Below, in pieces: positions 1 through 11,535 of a stretch of DNA of 64,000 bases. The stretch is from the NCBI RefSeq assembly GCF_026212465.1, contig NC_080060.1, positions 14,638,992 to 14,702,991 of the forward strand, written 5' to 3'. The stretch's first letter is position 1, and the number at the start of each line of letters is the position of its first letter. The stretch comes from Amaranthus tricolor (Eukaryota > Streptophyta > Magnoliopsida > Caryophyllales > Amaranthaceae). The notes beneath the pieces were generated by a model, which saw only the letters and a program-made list of their open reading frames with translations, searched no databases and was not told the origin of the DNA. The position numbers and the translations under genes are program-made.

Positions 1-21
1 CAGCAAAGCTACCAATAATAG

Positions 22-1458
22 TGTTGATTCAATTAGGAACGGGAACAGCAACAAGAGGGGGGTGAATTGTTGTTGTTGCAAGTTTAAGCGATTGTGCCCT
101 GTTTTTGCGGAATTATTCAAAATAAATAAAGCTTAAACTAAGAGCAAAATAATAAGAGAGACGCACGATTTTACGTGGAAACCTTTTGGGCCTAAACAAA
201 AGGAAAAACCACGACCACTTGGGATTTCTAACAACTTCACTATGTTTAAGGCAATTAGTTACAATTACAATAAACACCTTACTTCACTCGAAGCGAAACA
301 ACTAGGCCAACTCTTCACTCTCTAATTTCTTTACTCAAAGCAACAAACTTAGCTTTACAATAAGCTAATCCTCTCTAGCTTCACTAAAAGCTATCTAACT
401 TCCCCCTTAGACTCACCCGAGTCTAATTACATAAACTCTCAAAAACCCTTACAAAAAGGATAGAAATTCTCTAAAATAAATCAAAGAGTTGCATCAAGAA
501 AATATTATAAATTAATTGGCAATTTTGAGAACAAAATATTTCTTGTAAAATCCAACAAAAACGTATGAAAAATACTTAAGCACAAAACGTTGGATTACTT
601 CACTTCACTTAAAAAAAACGGAATTATCTTGCAATTTATAGAAAATAATATCCCTAAGAAAATGGAATAACCCAATCCATTATCCCACTATCAAGAGATC
701 ATGGGAGTAATGTGGATTAAGCAAACACACGGTTATTTCCATAAGATTTGATTAAGTCAAATCACACGTGTACATAAACAATAACCGCTGTTCCCTTAAT
801 AACCGCTGTTCCCTAAAGTAGCAGTTTCTTCAGTAGTAATTCCTGTTCCCCAAATTAATGGCTGGAACTTCATGCTATATTTAGAAAACGGTTAATCTTA
901 ATGGGAATGATTGCTTGCTAATTTTTAGGAATAAAAACCGGTTAGAAAGATTTGCTAAGACCAATTCAAAGTTAGTTAATTCTATTTTTAACAAATCCAG
1001 GATTTACTAAAAATAGATCCTAAAATAAAGGATCTTAACAAATAAAACGTGAATTCATTTTCTTTAACAAAAATGATTTGCCAATCAACATTAATAAATT
1101 TTTACTGCAACAATTTAATTTAAAATACATCAACTAAAAAAAATAATTAAAATATGATAACCAGAATTTTTAGTCAACGTAGTCAACCTTCAGCTCAGGA
1201 ACAGTGTGCTGTCTCCAGACTTCAGTTTAGCTAGAACATCCAACTTGGGAACAGTAGATCTGCTGTCTCCATTTTACATCCCAAGCGATATACTTCTCCT
1301 AACATCAATTGAAACCTTTTGACATGTACGTTTCCATAAGCTAAGGCATAGGTACTATCAACAATCATAATCATAATCGGATATCGACCTGCACAATCTC
1401 TAAAAACATGTTCGCTTAAATAAAGTGTAGTCATCATCAAAACTCAAGAGGTCCAACA
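22..1458 (-). mobile_element. Solo LTR, copy A (copia-like, probably SIRE type)
   Basis: The block begins TGTTG and ends CAACA and is flanked by a perfect 5-bp target duplication, AATAG, at 17-21 and 1459-1463. No internal domain or second LTR adjoins it, so it is read as a solo LTR left by LTR-LTR recombination. A second copy of the family lies at 39946-41388. Near the left end are a run of G followed by TGAATTG and, further in, a TTTACGTGGAAACC stretch. The SIRE-B LTR at 57446 has a similar G-run followed by TGAATAGAG close to its own left end. By analogy the element probably points to the minus strand; strand and lineage are inferred. Confidence 0.85.
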
Positions 1459-2431
1459 AATAGTAAAAAAAACTCATCAGACAACAATTTTTGAAATCTT
1501 CCTTAAGTTGTTTGAAATTTCATCACAAACAGAATCTAAAAACATCTTTATATCTTTAGACACAAGCCCAAATGTATTAGATGAATCAGAACCATTTTAA
1601 ACAGAGAAAAAAAAAGTTCTTAACAACCTAAAACCATTCCTTTTACTAGTGAAGCAAAAGTTTAACACACATACCAGGTGTACAATTCAAATGACCATAG
1701 GTCGGTGGTGACTGGTAAAGCAAAGGCAGATGGCGACATTTGATTTTTCGGTTAATTTACAACTCCTAGATCGGATTTCGAAGGTAACCCCGCATATTGA
1801 ACACCCATTTTAACAAACCAAATCAACAAAGAAAACAAATACAAGAAGATTACAAAACCCACATGATTCAATCTATAAATTTAACAAAACCCCAAGAATG
1901 TAACCAATCTAGAACACCCATTTTAATCCCAAAAGACATATCAATGCCACCAACAACTTCAAGAATTACAAAATACATGGCAGGTACTTCAACAACATAT
2001 CTAAATGGCTAAATTCCAGCTTCTCTAACCAACGTGTGAGTGCCTGTCAAAAAAAGAAATAATAATGAAACCAACAAATTGGGCCAAATGAACAACATAA
2101 CGGCACCAAAACAATGAAAGGCCAATCAAATAAAGCAATACCATAATTTGGTACAATGTACTTATTTTGATGTACAATGTGGAAGCAGCAAAGCCAATTA
2201 GTTTCTCAAGCAGCAAAGTAAATTAGTATTGTCCTACAGAACGGACAATTAATTGCTTCTAAAGCTAAGGCATGATTCTTATATCAACCACTTATAACAT
2301 AGATAAAATCAACTAATTAATCTCCATGAATTAGAAATATTTGCAAGGTCAACCACTCATTCCTCAAAAAATCAAACCTTTCCAACAATTAAAAAAAATC
2401 CTCACAAAAGTGAGACGATAAACTTTTCCAT
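1459..2431. other. Anonymous AT-rich spacer
   Basis: This stretch lies between solo LTR A and the Tork element. It has only short open frames (at most about 70 codons), no recognisable domain, no obvious repeat and no RNA gene that I can see. It is the target DNA of both insertions, and the sequence resumes after 7705 with a similar AT-rich composition. Confidence 0.5.
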
Positions 2432-3027
2432 TGTTATGAATGGTAGTATACTAATGTGATTATAAATGATAGTATACTAATGTGTGACTTGAGTGCACAT
2501 TAAAGGGTTGAATTCATGTGTGTGACTCTTGAGTTGTGGAATCCAAAAGGGTGTAATAAGGTGAAGAGTATTCATGGGAATTATTGGTGTTAATGAAGAT
2601 TAAGGTGAAGAGTCTCATGTGTGTGACTCTTGAGATAATGCCTTTTCAAGTTCTTAGAGTTATTTCATAGTATTGATTACCCTAAATTAACTATGTATTT
2701 ATGTGAGCCATTCATCTTCAAGTACCTAGCACTATAAATAGGGCTCTCATACCCACACTTCAAGTATGCAAAACACATCAAACACAACCCTTAAGACAAA
2801 CACATAGCCTATTGTTGTTATCTCTATCTCAATTGTAATTCTTCATATTGAAGTGTTGTTTGTATTCATTTGATATAATATAAACATAAACTACACACCA
2901 CGGAGGACGTAGCCATCATTGGGTGAACCTCCTTAAATCTTTGTGTCCTTGTTTGTTACTTTGTCAAACTTAATTTTGCTCATTGTTGTTTGTTCTTAAC
3001 ATCGTAAGTATTTGGCGATCGTTTTCA
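2432..3027 (+). repeat. 5' LTR of the Tork element
   Basis: The LTR starts TGTTATGAATGG and ends GTTTTCA, next to the primer-binding site. A TATA box (CTATAAATAG) lies near 2732, followed by an AT-rich R/U5 with AATATAAAC-like signals. Two internal direct repeats are visible: a 19-bp motif at about 2440 and 2467 (ATGGTAGTATACTAATGTG and a one-base variant), and CATGTGTGTGACTCTTGAG at about 2516 and 2617. Such duplications are common in copia U3 enhancers. Confidence 0.93.
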
Positions 3028-3042
3028 ATTGGTATCAGAGCC
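3028..3042 (+). promoter_or_regulatory. Primer-binding site (initiator Met tRNA)
   Basis: ATTGGTATCAGAGCC directly follows the 5' LTR. TGGTATCAGAGC is the plant copia site complementary to the 3' end of initiator-Met tRNA. The open frame continues upstream through this site, so translation more likely begins at the ATG at 3086. Confidence 0.93.
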
Positions 3043-3085
3043 AAGGTTATTTTGCGGTGTTTTAAGAAATTATTACTTGAAAATC

Positions 3086-6000
3086 ATGACTACAATGAAG
3101 CTCGATATTGAGAAGTTTGATAGGAATGTAAACTTTGGCTTATGGCAAGTCAAAATGAGAGCCATTTTGATTCAAAATGGTGTGCACAAGGCGATTGATG
3201 GTGTAGAGAAGATGCCGGAAGGAATGTCCGCATCGAGATGGGAAGAGATAGACACAAAGGCGTTATCGGCAATCCAATTATGCTTATCCAATGAAGTTCT
3301 AAGAGAGGTTGTTAAAGAAACAACAACCAAGAGTATATGGGAGAAATTGGAATCACTCTACATGGCCAAGAGTGTTACCAATAGGCTACTTTTGAAGAGT
3401 AGACTCTACGACTTACGCTTGGAGGAAGGTAAACCTTTAAAACCTCACTTGGATGAGTTTTGTTCCATTGTTATGGATTTACAAAACATTGATGTTAAGC
3501 TTGATGATGAAGACTTGGCAATTTATCTTTTATGTTCTTTACCCCCTTCTTATAAAAATTTTAGAGAAACTCTACTTTATGGTAGAGATAATTTGAGTAG
3601 TGATGATGTGAAGAATGCCTTGACTCAAAGGGATCTCATTGATACACAATTGTCACAAAAGTCACCAAGCAATGCTAGTGACGGTTTGTTTGTAAGAGGG
3701 AGGTCACAAGAGAAAGGTTCCACTAGTGGGAGTGGAAACAAGGGTAAAGGAAGGTCCAAGTCCGTAAGGCCAAACAAAAATAAGACTTGTAACTATTGCA
3801 AGCTTAAGGGCCACATCAAGAAGGATTGTTGGAAGCTTAAGAGAAAGCTAGAAGAAGAGGCAAGGGAAGGAACTAGCAATGCCAATGCTAGTTATGTGAA
3901 TGATAGTGATGATGGCGATGTTCTTGTTGCCACTCATGAGTACAAAGGTAATAATGAATGGATTCTTGATTCGGGGTGCACATTCCACATGACTCCCAAC
4001 AAAACTTTCTTCCATACATTTGAAAGTGTTGATGGGGGAAATGTTACCATGGGAAACAACACCACATGTAAGGTTGTTGGGATTGGGAGCATTAAAATTA
4101 AAATGTTTGATGGGATTGTGAGGACCTTAACCGATGTAAGGTATGTCCCGGGCTTGAAAAAGAATCTTTTATCTTTGGGTACTCTTGATAAGATCGGGTG
4201 TAGAATCACTTGTGAAGGTGGAGTTATGAAGGTAGCCAAGGGCTCACTAGTGGTGATGAAGGGGAGGTTGAATAGGAGTTTGTATGCTCTTCAAGGTTCA
4301 ACCATTCTTGGCTCGGCGAATGTATCCACAAGCACAATGTCCGATCGTGACACCAAACTTTGGCACTTAAGGCTTGGTCACATGAGCGAAAGAGGTATGT
4401 TTGAACTCTCTAAACAAGGTTTATTTAATGGGAAAAATTTTGGGAACCTTGGTTTTTGTGAACATTGTGTTTATGGGAAACACAAGAGAGTTAGTTTTAA
4501 ACCCGCCATCCACAACACTAAGGGGATATTAGATTATGTCCATTCCGACTTGTGGGGGCCTTCTCGAACGCCCTCCCTTAGTGGTTGTAGCTACATGTTG
4601 ACCTTTATTGATGATTACTCTAGGAAAGTTTGGTGTTATTTTATAAAACATAAATATGAAGTTTTTGATGTCTTCTTGGAATGGAAGAAGATGATTGAAA
4701 AGAAAGCCGGTAGGAGCATCAAGACCTTGAGAACCGACAATGGTCTTGAATTTGTTGATAGCAAGTTTCTCAATTATTGTTCTAATGAAGGTATTGTTAG
4801 ACATAGAACTTGTGCAGGTCGTCCTCAACAAAATGGTGTTGCGGAGAGGATGAATAAAACGTTATTGGAAAGGGCAAGATGCATGCTAAATCAAGCAAAT
4901 TTGGGGAAACAATTTTGGGCCGAAGCGGTGGCTACGGCATGTTATTTGATCAACCGTTCACCTCATACCGCCTTGAAGTTCAAGTCGCCACAAGAGGTAT
5001 GGTACAACACTCCGGTAAACTATTCTAGTCTTAGAATCTTTGGTTGTCCAGCTTATATTCATGTAAATGATGGTAAGTTAGAACCTAGGGCTAGAAAAGG
5101 TATCTTTGTGGGGTATGGAGTGGGTGTAAAGGGGTATAGGGTATGGTGTAATGATTCAAAGAAAATTATTGTTTCTAGAGATGTTGTTTTTGATGAAGAT
5201 AGCATGCTTATATCTAATGTTGAAAAACCTTTTAATAATGATGATAATGAAGCACAAGTAGAGGTTGAATCCTCCAATATTGATAATGAGAAAAATGATG
5301 ATGTTCAACAAAGGTCTCCTCCTTTGTCCACAACTAGGCAAAGAAGGAAGATCGTGGCTCCAAGGAGATACATTGAAGAGTGTGATTATGTTGTTTATGC
5401 TCTCAACATTGCTAGCGAAGTTGAAGGGTCAAATGAACCAAGTACGTACAAGGAGGCTATGGCCTCAAATGACTCAAGCAAGTGGTTGATTGCTATGAAA
5501 CAAGAGATGGAATCTCTTGCGAAGAATGGAACTTGGGATATCGTTGTTGCACCAAAGAAAAAGAAGATTGTGGGGTGCAAGTGGATATTCAAGAGGAAGG
5601 AGGGTCCTTCTAGTGATATTCCTCCCATCTACAAAGCAAGGGTTGTTGCAAAGGGATACTCTCAAATTGAGGGTATTGATTTTCACGAAGTTTTCTCTCC
5701 GGTCGTGAAACACTCTTCTATTAGGGCATTGCTTGCTTTGGTGGCGATGGAGGATTTGGAGTTACATCAATTGGATGTAAAGACGGCTTTTCTTCACGGT
5801 GAGCTTGAAGAAGAAATCTTTATGAAGCAACCGGAAGGTTTTGAGGTAGCCGGTAAGGAGAATCATGTGTGTAGATTGAAGAGGTCATTGTATGGGTTGA
5901 AGAAATCTCCAAGGCAATGGTACAAAAGGTTTGATTCCTTTATGATTTCACATGATTTTGTTAGAAGTTCTTATGATAGCTGTGTTTATCTTAAGAAATT

Positions 6001-7010
6001 TGAAGATGGTTCTTTACTATATTTGCTCTTATATGTTGATGATATGCTAGTAGCATGTAGCTCTTTGCTTAAGGTGGAGGACTTGAAAGAGTTGCTTTCA
6101 AGTGAATTTGATATGAAAGATCTTGGTGAAGCCAAGAAGATTCTTGGGATGGAGATTTTGAGAGATCGGGCTAAGGGTGTCTTATACCTTAGTCAAAGGA
6201 AGTACATTGAGAAAGTCGTTCAACGTTTCTCCATGGATGATGCTAAAGGTGTGTCTACTCCTCTTGCTTCTCATTTCAAATTGTCCAAGAATTTGTGTCC
6301 ACAAACAAAAGAGGAAGAAGAGCAAATGGTAAGAATTCCATACACTAGTGCCGTTGGTAGCGTTATGTATGCTATGGTATGCTCTAGGCCCGACATTGCT
6401 CATGCGGTGAGTTTGGTGAGTAGATATATGTCTAATCCGGGTAAGGGACAAACATTGGGAGGCACTAAAATGGCTATTGAGGTATTTGAAAGATACTTCA
6501 AATGTTTGTCTCATGTATGGGAAAAATTCAAGTGAGCTAACCGGGTTTTGTGACTCGGATTATGGTGGTGATCTAGATAATAGAAAGTCCACAAGTGGGT
6601 TTGTGTTTACTTTGGGTGGTTCGACGATTAGTTGGAAATCATCTTTGCAAGATGTGGTTGCTCTTTCTACAACCGAAGCGGAGTACATAGCCGTGGCCGA
6701 GTCATTCAAGGAAGCAAAATGGCTTAAAGGTCTTGTTGGTGAAATGTGCAACAAAGTGTGTGAGGTAAGTGTGCATTGTGATAGTCAAAGTGCAATTCAT
6801 TTGGCTAGGAATCAAAACACATTTCATAGAAGGTCCAAGCACATTGATATTAAGTATAACTTTATCCGGGATGAAGTTGAGCACAAAAGGGTGTTATTGA
6901 AGAAAATTGACACTACGGAAAATCCGGCCGACATGATGACAAAGTCATTACCTACTACCAAGTTTGAGTTATGTGTTGACTTGGTAGGTTTAGCTCCTTG
7001 CTTGAGATAA
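3086..7010 (+). pseudogene. Tork gag-pol polyprotein, one frameshift
   Basis: This encodes the particle and enzymes for copia reverse transcription and integration. The ATG at 3086 is chosen because it is the first ATG after the primer site and starts the typical gag N-terminus. Visible in order: gag; a CCHC knuckle (C-x2-C-x4-H-x4-C, residues about 235-248); protease with D-S-G at 295; integrase with its HHCC region and catalytic D488, D551 and E587 (the last two separated by 35 residues, as in the family); RT with YVDDM at 983-987; RNase H with TEAEYIA and the terminal KHIDIKYNFI region. The first frame holds to about 6443. Between 6443 and 6454 an apparent 4-base insertion shifts the frame, and RNase H continues one frame over to the TAA at 7008. 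No other lesion was seen, so the disruption is recent. Confidence 0.93.
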
Positions 7011-7094
7011 TGCCCTCTTGGGCATTTTGAGGTGTGTATGTTTTTTGAATATGAAGTGGATTGATGAATGTTGTGACTTGGGTGAACTCAAGTC

Positions 7095-7105
7095 AAGGTG
7101 GAGAT
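7095..7105 (+). promoter_or_regulatory. Polypurine tract of the Tork element
   Basis: AAGGTGGAGAT ends immediately before the 3' LTR, the expected plus-strand primer position for a copia element. Confidence 0.88.
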
Positions 7106-7700
7106 TGTTATGAATGGTAGTATACTAATGTGATTATAAATGATAGTATACTAATGTGTGACTTGAATGCACATTAAAGGGTTGAATTCATGTGTGTGAC
7201 TCTTGAGTTGTGGAATCCAAAAGGGTGTAATAAGGTGAAGAGTATTCATGGGAATTATTGGTGTTAATGAAGATTAAGGTGAAGAGTCTCATGTGTGTGA
7301 CTCTTGAGATAATGCCTTTTCAAGTTCTTAGAGTTATTTCATAGTATTCATTACCCTAAATTAACTATGTATTTATGTGAGCCATTCATCTTCAAGTACC
7401 TAGCACTATAATAGGGCTCTCATACCCACACTTCAAGTATGCAAAACACATCAAACACAACCCTTAAGACAAACACATAGCCTATTGTTGTTATCTCTAT
7501 CTCAATTGTAATTCTTCATATTGAAGTGTTGTTTGTATTCATTTGATATAATATAAACATAAACTACACACCACGGAGGACGTAGCCATCATTGGGTGAA
7601 CTTCCTTAAATCTTTGTGTCCTTGTTTGTTACTTTGTCAAACTTAATTTTGCTCATTGTTGTTTGTTCTTAACATCGTAAGTATTTGGCGATCGTTTTCA
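7106..7700 (+). repeat. 3' LTR of the Tork element
   Basis: It matches the 5' LTR except for three substitutions and loss of one A inside the TATA box region (ACTATAATAG in place of ACTATAAATAG). It ends GTTTTCA and is followed by the target duplication TCCAT. Confidence 0.95.
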
Positions 7701-7721
7701 TCCATAAAAAATCCTTTTCAT

Positions 7722-8757
7722 AAAAAATCCTATCATCGCCATATATCTCCTAAGGAATGGCAGGACAAGATTCACATCAAATATCAATCAACCAATCATC
7801 AACAATCTCAAACCCTAACCTAACACATGAAGAACAAAATCAATTCTACGGTTTCACCAAACCAAAACCCCAAAGAAAACTACTGACATATAATAGAGAT
7901 GACTAGAGAAAAAACAACAAACAAAACCATTAATCAAAACATAAAGAACTTAAATGAAGATAATAAGAAAACAATAGAAAGAACAACAAATGAAACTAAT
8001 AACTACTCTACAAGCAATGAATGAAGCAAGAGTAATAAAGATACCAATGAAATCTATCAACCATGAATAAAAGCATTAAATGATAATAAAACATAAAGAA
8101 AAATAAAACTTACATAAATAAAGTTCGAATAAAAGGCTTGAATACAAAATACAAAAGTTGAATGTTAATGAAATCATTAAATGAAATCATAAACTAAACT
8201 AGGGCATAAATGAAAGAAAATCTAGTAAAGATTGATGTTCTAAGTTGAGGCAAGAGCTCTCAAAGTAGGCATGAGAGTTTCATACAGAAAAGTGGGTATT
8301 TATAGCTTAAAAACATACGGAAGGAAAAACACTAAAAGAACCCTCGAAATTTGGCTTGCGAAGAAAACAATCCGTAAAGAAAATGGTCTCCTTCGATCGA
8401 ATGGTAAGGGCCATTCGCCTAAATCGTCTTGATTCGGGGTTTCTAGCATGTCTTGGCATCAAACTTGGTCTTCTCTTCCCCATTCAATAGAACTCCCATG
8501 GCAATTCGACCGAATGCTTGTTCTTCTACCGAATTAAGCTTCATTTGACTATTCCTTGGGGTTTGAACATTTTCTATAAGCTTTTGATGGCTCATTCGAC
8601 CGAATTTGTATGTGATTCGACCGAATCATAGCTCCTCCTCTACTTTGTGCATCTTTAGGCCATTGAATGTGCTTACGAACTCAACGAGGCCTTTAGAAAA
8701 GCTTCGAAACACGTTCCAAAGCTCCAATAGGCGCCCTTAGACTCCGACTGTAGTCTC
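7722..8757 (-). repeat. Family X (Athila-like) LTR fragment, minus orientation
   Basis: Read on the minus strand, this matches the body of the LTR at 8758-10357: the GTTTGGTGAAACC stretch, the AGGTTAGGGTTGAG stretch, and several ATTCG-NN-CGAAT palindromes at about 8395-8625. It lacks the beginning of the LTR on the right, where it abuts the plus LTR, and lacks the 3' part on the left. The left boundary is approximate. The 7706-7721 bases are target DNA or unassigned. Confidence 0.75.
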
Positions 8758-10357
8758 TTATGTGCTCGTTTTAGAGCACATTTATATCCCCATTATAGTG
8801 TCGAGTGTTGTTGTTTTACATTGGTTTTATACATATTCCACTCAATTTTACCTTGTTCTTGTCTCCGAGGTGTTTTAAGGTCATTTTAGGTATTTTGGAG
8901 ATTTTGAGATCAAGTTGCGCGAGTTCGAGGCTTAGACACCGTAATCGAAGAGGAGACACGTATATCAAAGCTCGGGTACACATTTCAAGTCATTCATTCG
9001 AACCCCGCAAAGTTCGGAAACCTTGAGATACTTCGAAGATGCTCATTGTGATGAATTAGGGCCAATTCGGCGGAACCTTGCACCCATTCGATCGAATGGG
9101 TGGTCCAAGCTCGAGCCAAGTTTTTCAATCTCATTGGAAAGGCTGTACCGCTGCACATTTGGGCAAACCAAGCTGGATTCGGGCGAATGCCTTTAGTCAT
9201 TCAGGCGAATGGATTGAAAAATGCGAGGAACGAGCTTAGAACATGCTGGAAACCCCGAAGCAACTCAATTCAGGCAAATCACTCTTCATTCGACCAAATG
9301 GCCTACTGATTTGGGCGATTGGGAGTGAAATCCTGCGCGTGTTTATTTTTCGCAAGTCGTCCTTCGTGGGTCATTTAGGGCTTTTATCCCCCTTTACTCC
9401 TAGGCTATATATACTCCCCTAATCTGAATGTAACCCTTATGCCTACTTTGAGAGACTCCTTCTCAACTTAGAACATCAATTTATTGCTTTCATTTATTGC
9501 TTTCACTTTACATTCAAGTCTTGTATCTTTACATTCCTTTTGTTCCTTTCATTTAAGCTTTAGTTTATGTAAGTTCATTTCTCCTTTTATTGCTTTCTTG
9601 TCTTTCAATACTTTTATTTATTGCTCTTTATTGCTTTCTTTACATTTGCTTTGAGTATTTGCTTCATTTGTTGTTTACTTGCTATTAAATATTTTTTTAC
9701 TTCATTTATTGCTTTGTAGAGTAATTCTTAGTTTCATTTATTGCTTTCATCTTTGTTTATTTCTTGCTCGTAATGCTTTTAATCATGTTCTTATTTATTT
9801 GCTTTGTTTTAGTGGTGTCCAGCATGTGTGAGTGTGAGTAGTTCCTTTAGGGGTTGTGGTTTGGTGAAACCCTATGTTTTGTGATTGTTCTTCATGTATT
9901 AGGTTAGGGTTGAGGTTGTTGTTGATTGATTGATATTTGATTCGAATCTTGTCCTACCACTATTCTAGGGAGACATAGGGCAATCATAGGTCGTTCATGT
10001 GGCTTGTGGAGTCACCAACTTCCTCTCATTATCTTGAGTTTCAGCGTAACGCCAATAAATGATTGAGTTTCCTCCTTTTAAACTACAAACCCTCAAGAAT
10101 ACATTTCTAGGGTGTAGTTAATAGATCCTCGCTTAGTTTATTTATCGTTTTCATTACATTTTGTTTCTCATTATTAGTTTAGTTCTCAACACCTAACATT
10201 TTTTATAACCTTTCCACATCGAGAGTTAAGAGTCTAGCATCCCTTGTCTTCGTGATTCGATCCCCTGCTCCCACTATACTTGTGTAGTGTATAGGGTGTT
10301 TAGAGATTTTGTTTGATTCGAGTCTAGCATACACAAATTGCAAAAACCCGGTTATCA
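8758..10357 (+). repeat. Family X (Athila-like) LTR, plus orientation
   Basis: The 1.6-kb block starts with a mutated TGATGTGCTCG end (TTATGTGCTCG) and finishes GGTTATCA, the same ends seen around the Athila element at 17470. It has a TATATATA box at about 9415, an (ATT)GCTTT-rich stretch at 9480-9800 and the CACTATACTTGTGTAG motif before its end. The four bases after GTTATCA begin like a primer site (AAATGG), but the sequence then diverges. No target duplication was found, so the copy is rearranged rather than a clean insertion. Confidence 0.8.
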
Positions 10358-10495
10358 AAATGGTGCAACACTAGAAACCAAGCATAAGCGCTCACAAGCA
10401 AGATTATTAAACAATAAACTAAATGAAAGCAAAAATGAACTACATCAAGCACAAAATCTAAACATAATGCCTTGTCCCTGGCAACGACGCCATTT
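10358..10495 (-). other. Internal stub with inverted tRNA-Asp-type primer site
   Basis: This is 138 bp between two family X LTRs that face each other tail to tail. On the minus strand, directly after the LTR end GTTATCA, one reads AAATGGCGTCGTTGCC followed by AGGGACA. That is one base off the site used by the Athila element at 17937 and matches the tRNA-Asp-type site known for Athila. The rest is AT-rich leader sequence with no gene. Confidence 0.7.
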
Positions 10496-10888
10496 TGATA
10501 ACCAGTTTCTAGCACGTCATTAATACTAAGAACCAAGTTATACAAACAATATTTATAAAACACCCTTATACAACTATAACGAGTATAGAGGTAAGTCGGG
10601 GGTCGAACCATGAGGACAAAGCTAGAGAGACTAAGGACTTGATGTAGGAAGGTAAAGGGATGAGAGGGTGTATAGACTAAACTACGAAAGCAATAAACAA
10701 TCAAATATAAAACTAGAGATAAACGATAAAGGACAAACGGGGGTGGTAAAGATCCACCCTAGGTCGGTTCTATAGCCTCATGGAAAGCTAGATCAAGAGA
10801 GATTGAACGGTAATTGATCGCCCTATGTCTCTTGAAGAGTGGTACGACAAGATTCGAATCGAATATCAATCAATTAATCAGCAAAGTA
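10496..10888 (-). repeat. Family X LTR fragment, minus orientation
   Basis: It starts TGATAACC, the inverted LTR end, and continues through the inverted CACTATACTTGTGTAG-like region, AACGGGGGTGGT and the ACATAGGGCGA stretch. It stops where CACTA-type repeats begin. A short further piece (11141-11175) matches a part of the LTR some 0.9 kb further along, so the middle has been lost. Confidence 0.75.
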
Positions 10889-11139
10889 AGAGGTATATGT
10901 TGCAGTTCCAAGAAAACCGCAGCATATAACACACTATATGCTGTGGTTTTTGAATTAAAAAAAATACACTATATGTTGCGGTTCCCCTAAAACCGCATCA
11001 TATAGCGTGTTTTTGTGCTGCTATTTTAAACCGCAGCATTTAAATAAGCGTATCTGCTGCTATCACTAATGCTTGGGGTTGAAACTACAGCATATGGTGG
11101 CAAAAAAAACCGCAGTATTTTAGGGTTTTTCCACTAGTG
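10889..11139. mobile_element. CACTA end fragment (deletion derivative)
   Basis: The right edge is a CACTA terminus: on the minus strand it reads CACTAGTGGAAAAA, as in the large element at 28589. Inside are diverged inverted pairs of the GCTGCGGTT / AACCGCAGC motif, like the subterminal repeats of that element. No matching left terminus is present, so it is truncated. There is no coding capacity. Confidence 0.7.
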
Positions 11140-11535
11140 TGAGCATCTTCGAAGTATCTCAAGGCTTCTGAACTGTGTCTAACTAAAAGTAAAGGAGGAC
11201 TAGTGTCCTTTGACACTCCAAACCGTAAATCTCTTCAACAATACCCAATTTTTATCTTTTGTCTTAGTTTACAAAATACGTTTGAATAAATAAATATGTG
11301 TAGGTAAAATAAAATAATCTCATAATTTTATCTTTATTCATACGTTTCTTTAAATAAAATAAAGAAAACTTTAAATACGAATCAAAATAATTAGTAAATC
11401 AAATTATCATCTCTAAAATAATGTTACTCGGATTAACTTAACTCAAATCTCAATTTAACTTAATTGACATACTTAAAATTTAATAACCCAAATTAACTTA
11501 ATTAATTACTATTAATTAAGCCGCTAAAATAGGGG

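Larger units (their letters stand above)
2432..7700 (+). mobile_element. Near-intact Ty1/copia element, Tork/Tnt1-like
   Basis: This is a complete LTR retrotransposon with two LTRs of about 595 bp, TG..CA ends, an initiator-Met primer site, one gag-pol frame, a purine tract before the 3' LTR and a perfect 5-bp target duplication TCCAT (2427-2431 and 7701-7705). Comparing the LTRs by eye gives three substitutions and one single-base indel, so the insertion is recent. The domain order gag, protease, integrase, RT, RNase H is that of copia elements. Gag and integrase wording resemble the Tnt1/Tork lineage (recalled, not searched). One frameshift before RNase H probably makes this copy non-autonomous. 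Confidence 0.95.

Noticed and set aside
3029..3085. Polyprotein start at the TTG at 3029
   Set aside because: This lies within the primer-binding site; the ATG at 3086 gives the expected gag N-terminus.
10324..10704. Minus-strand 126-codon frame across the LTR junction
   Set aside because: It spans two facing LTR ends and the primer-site stub; no protein similarity.
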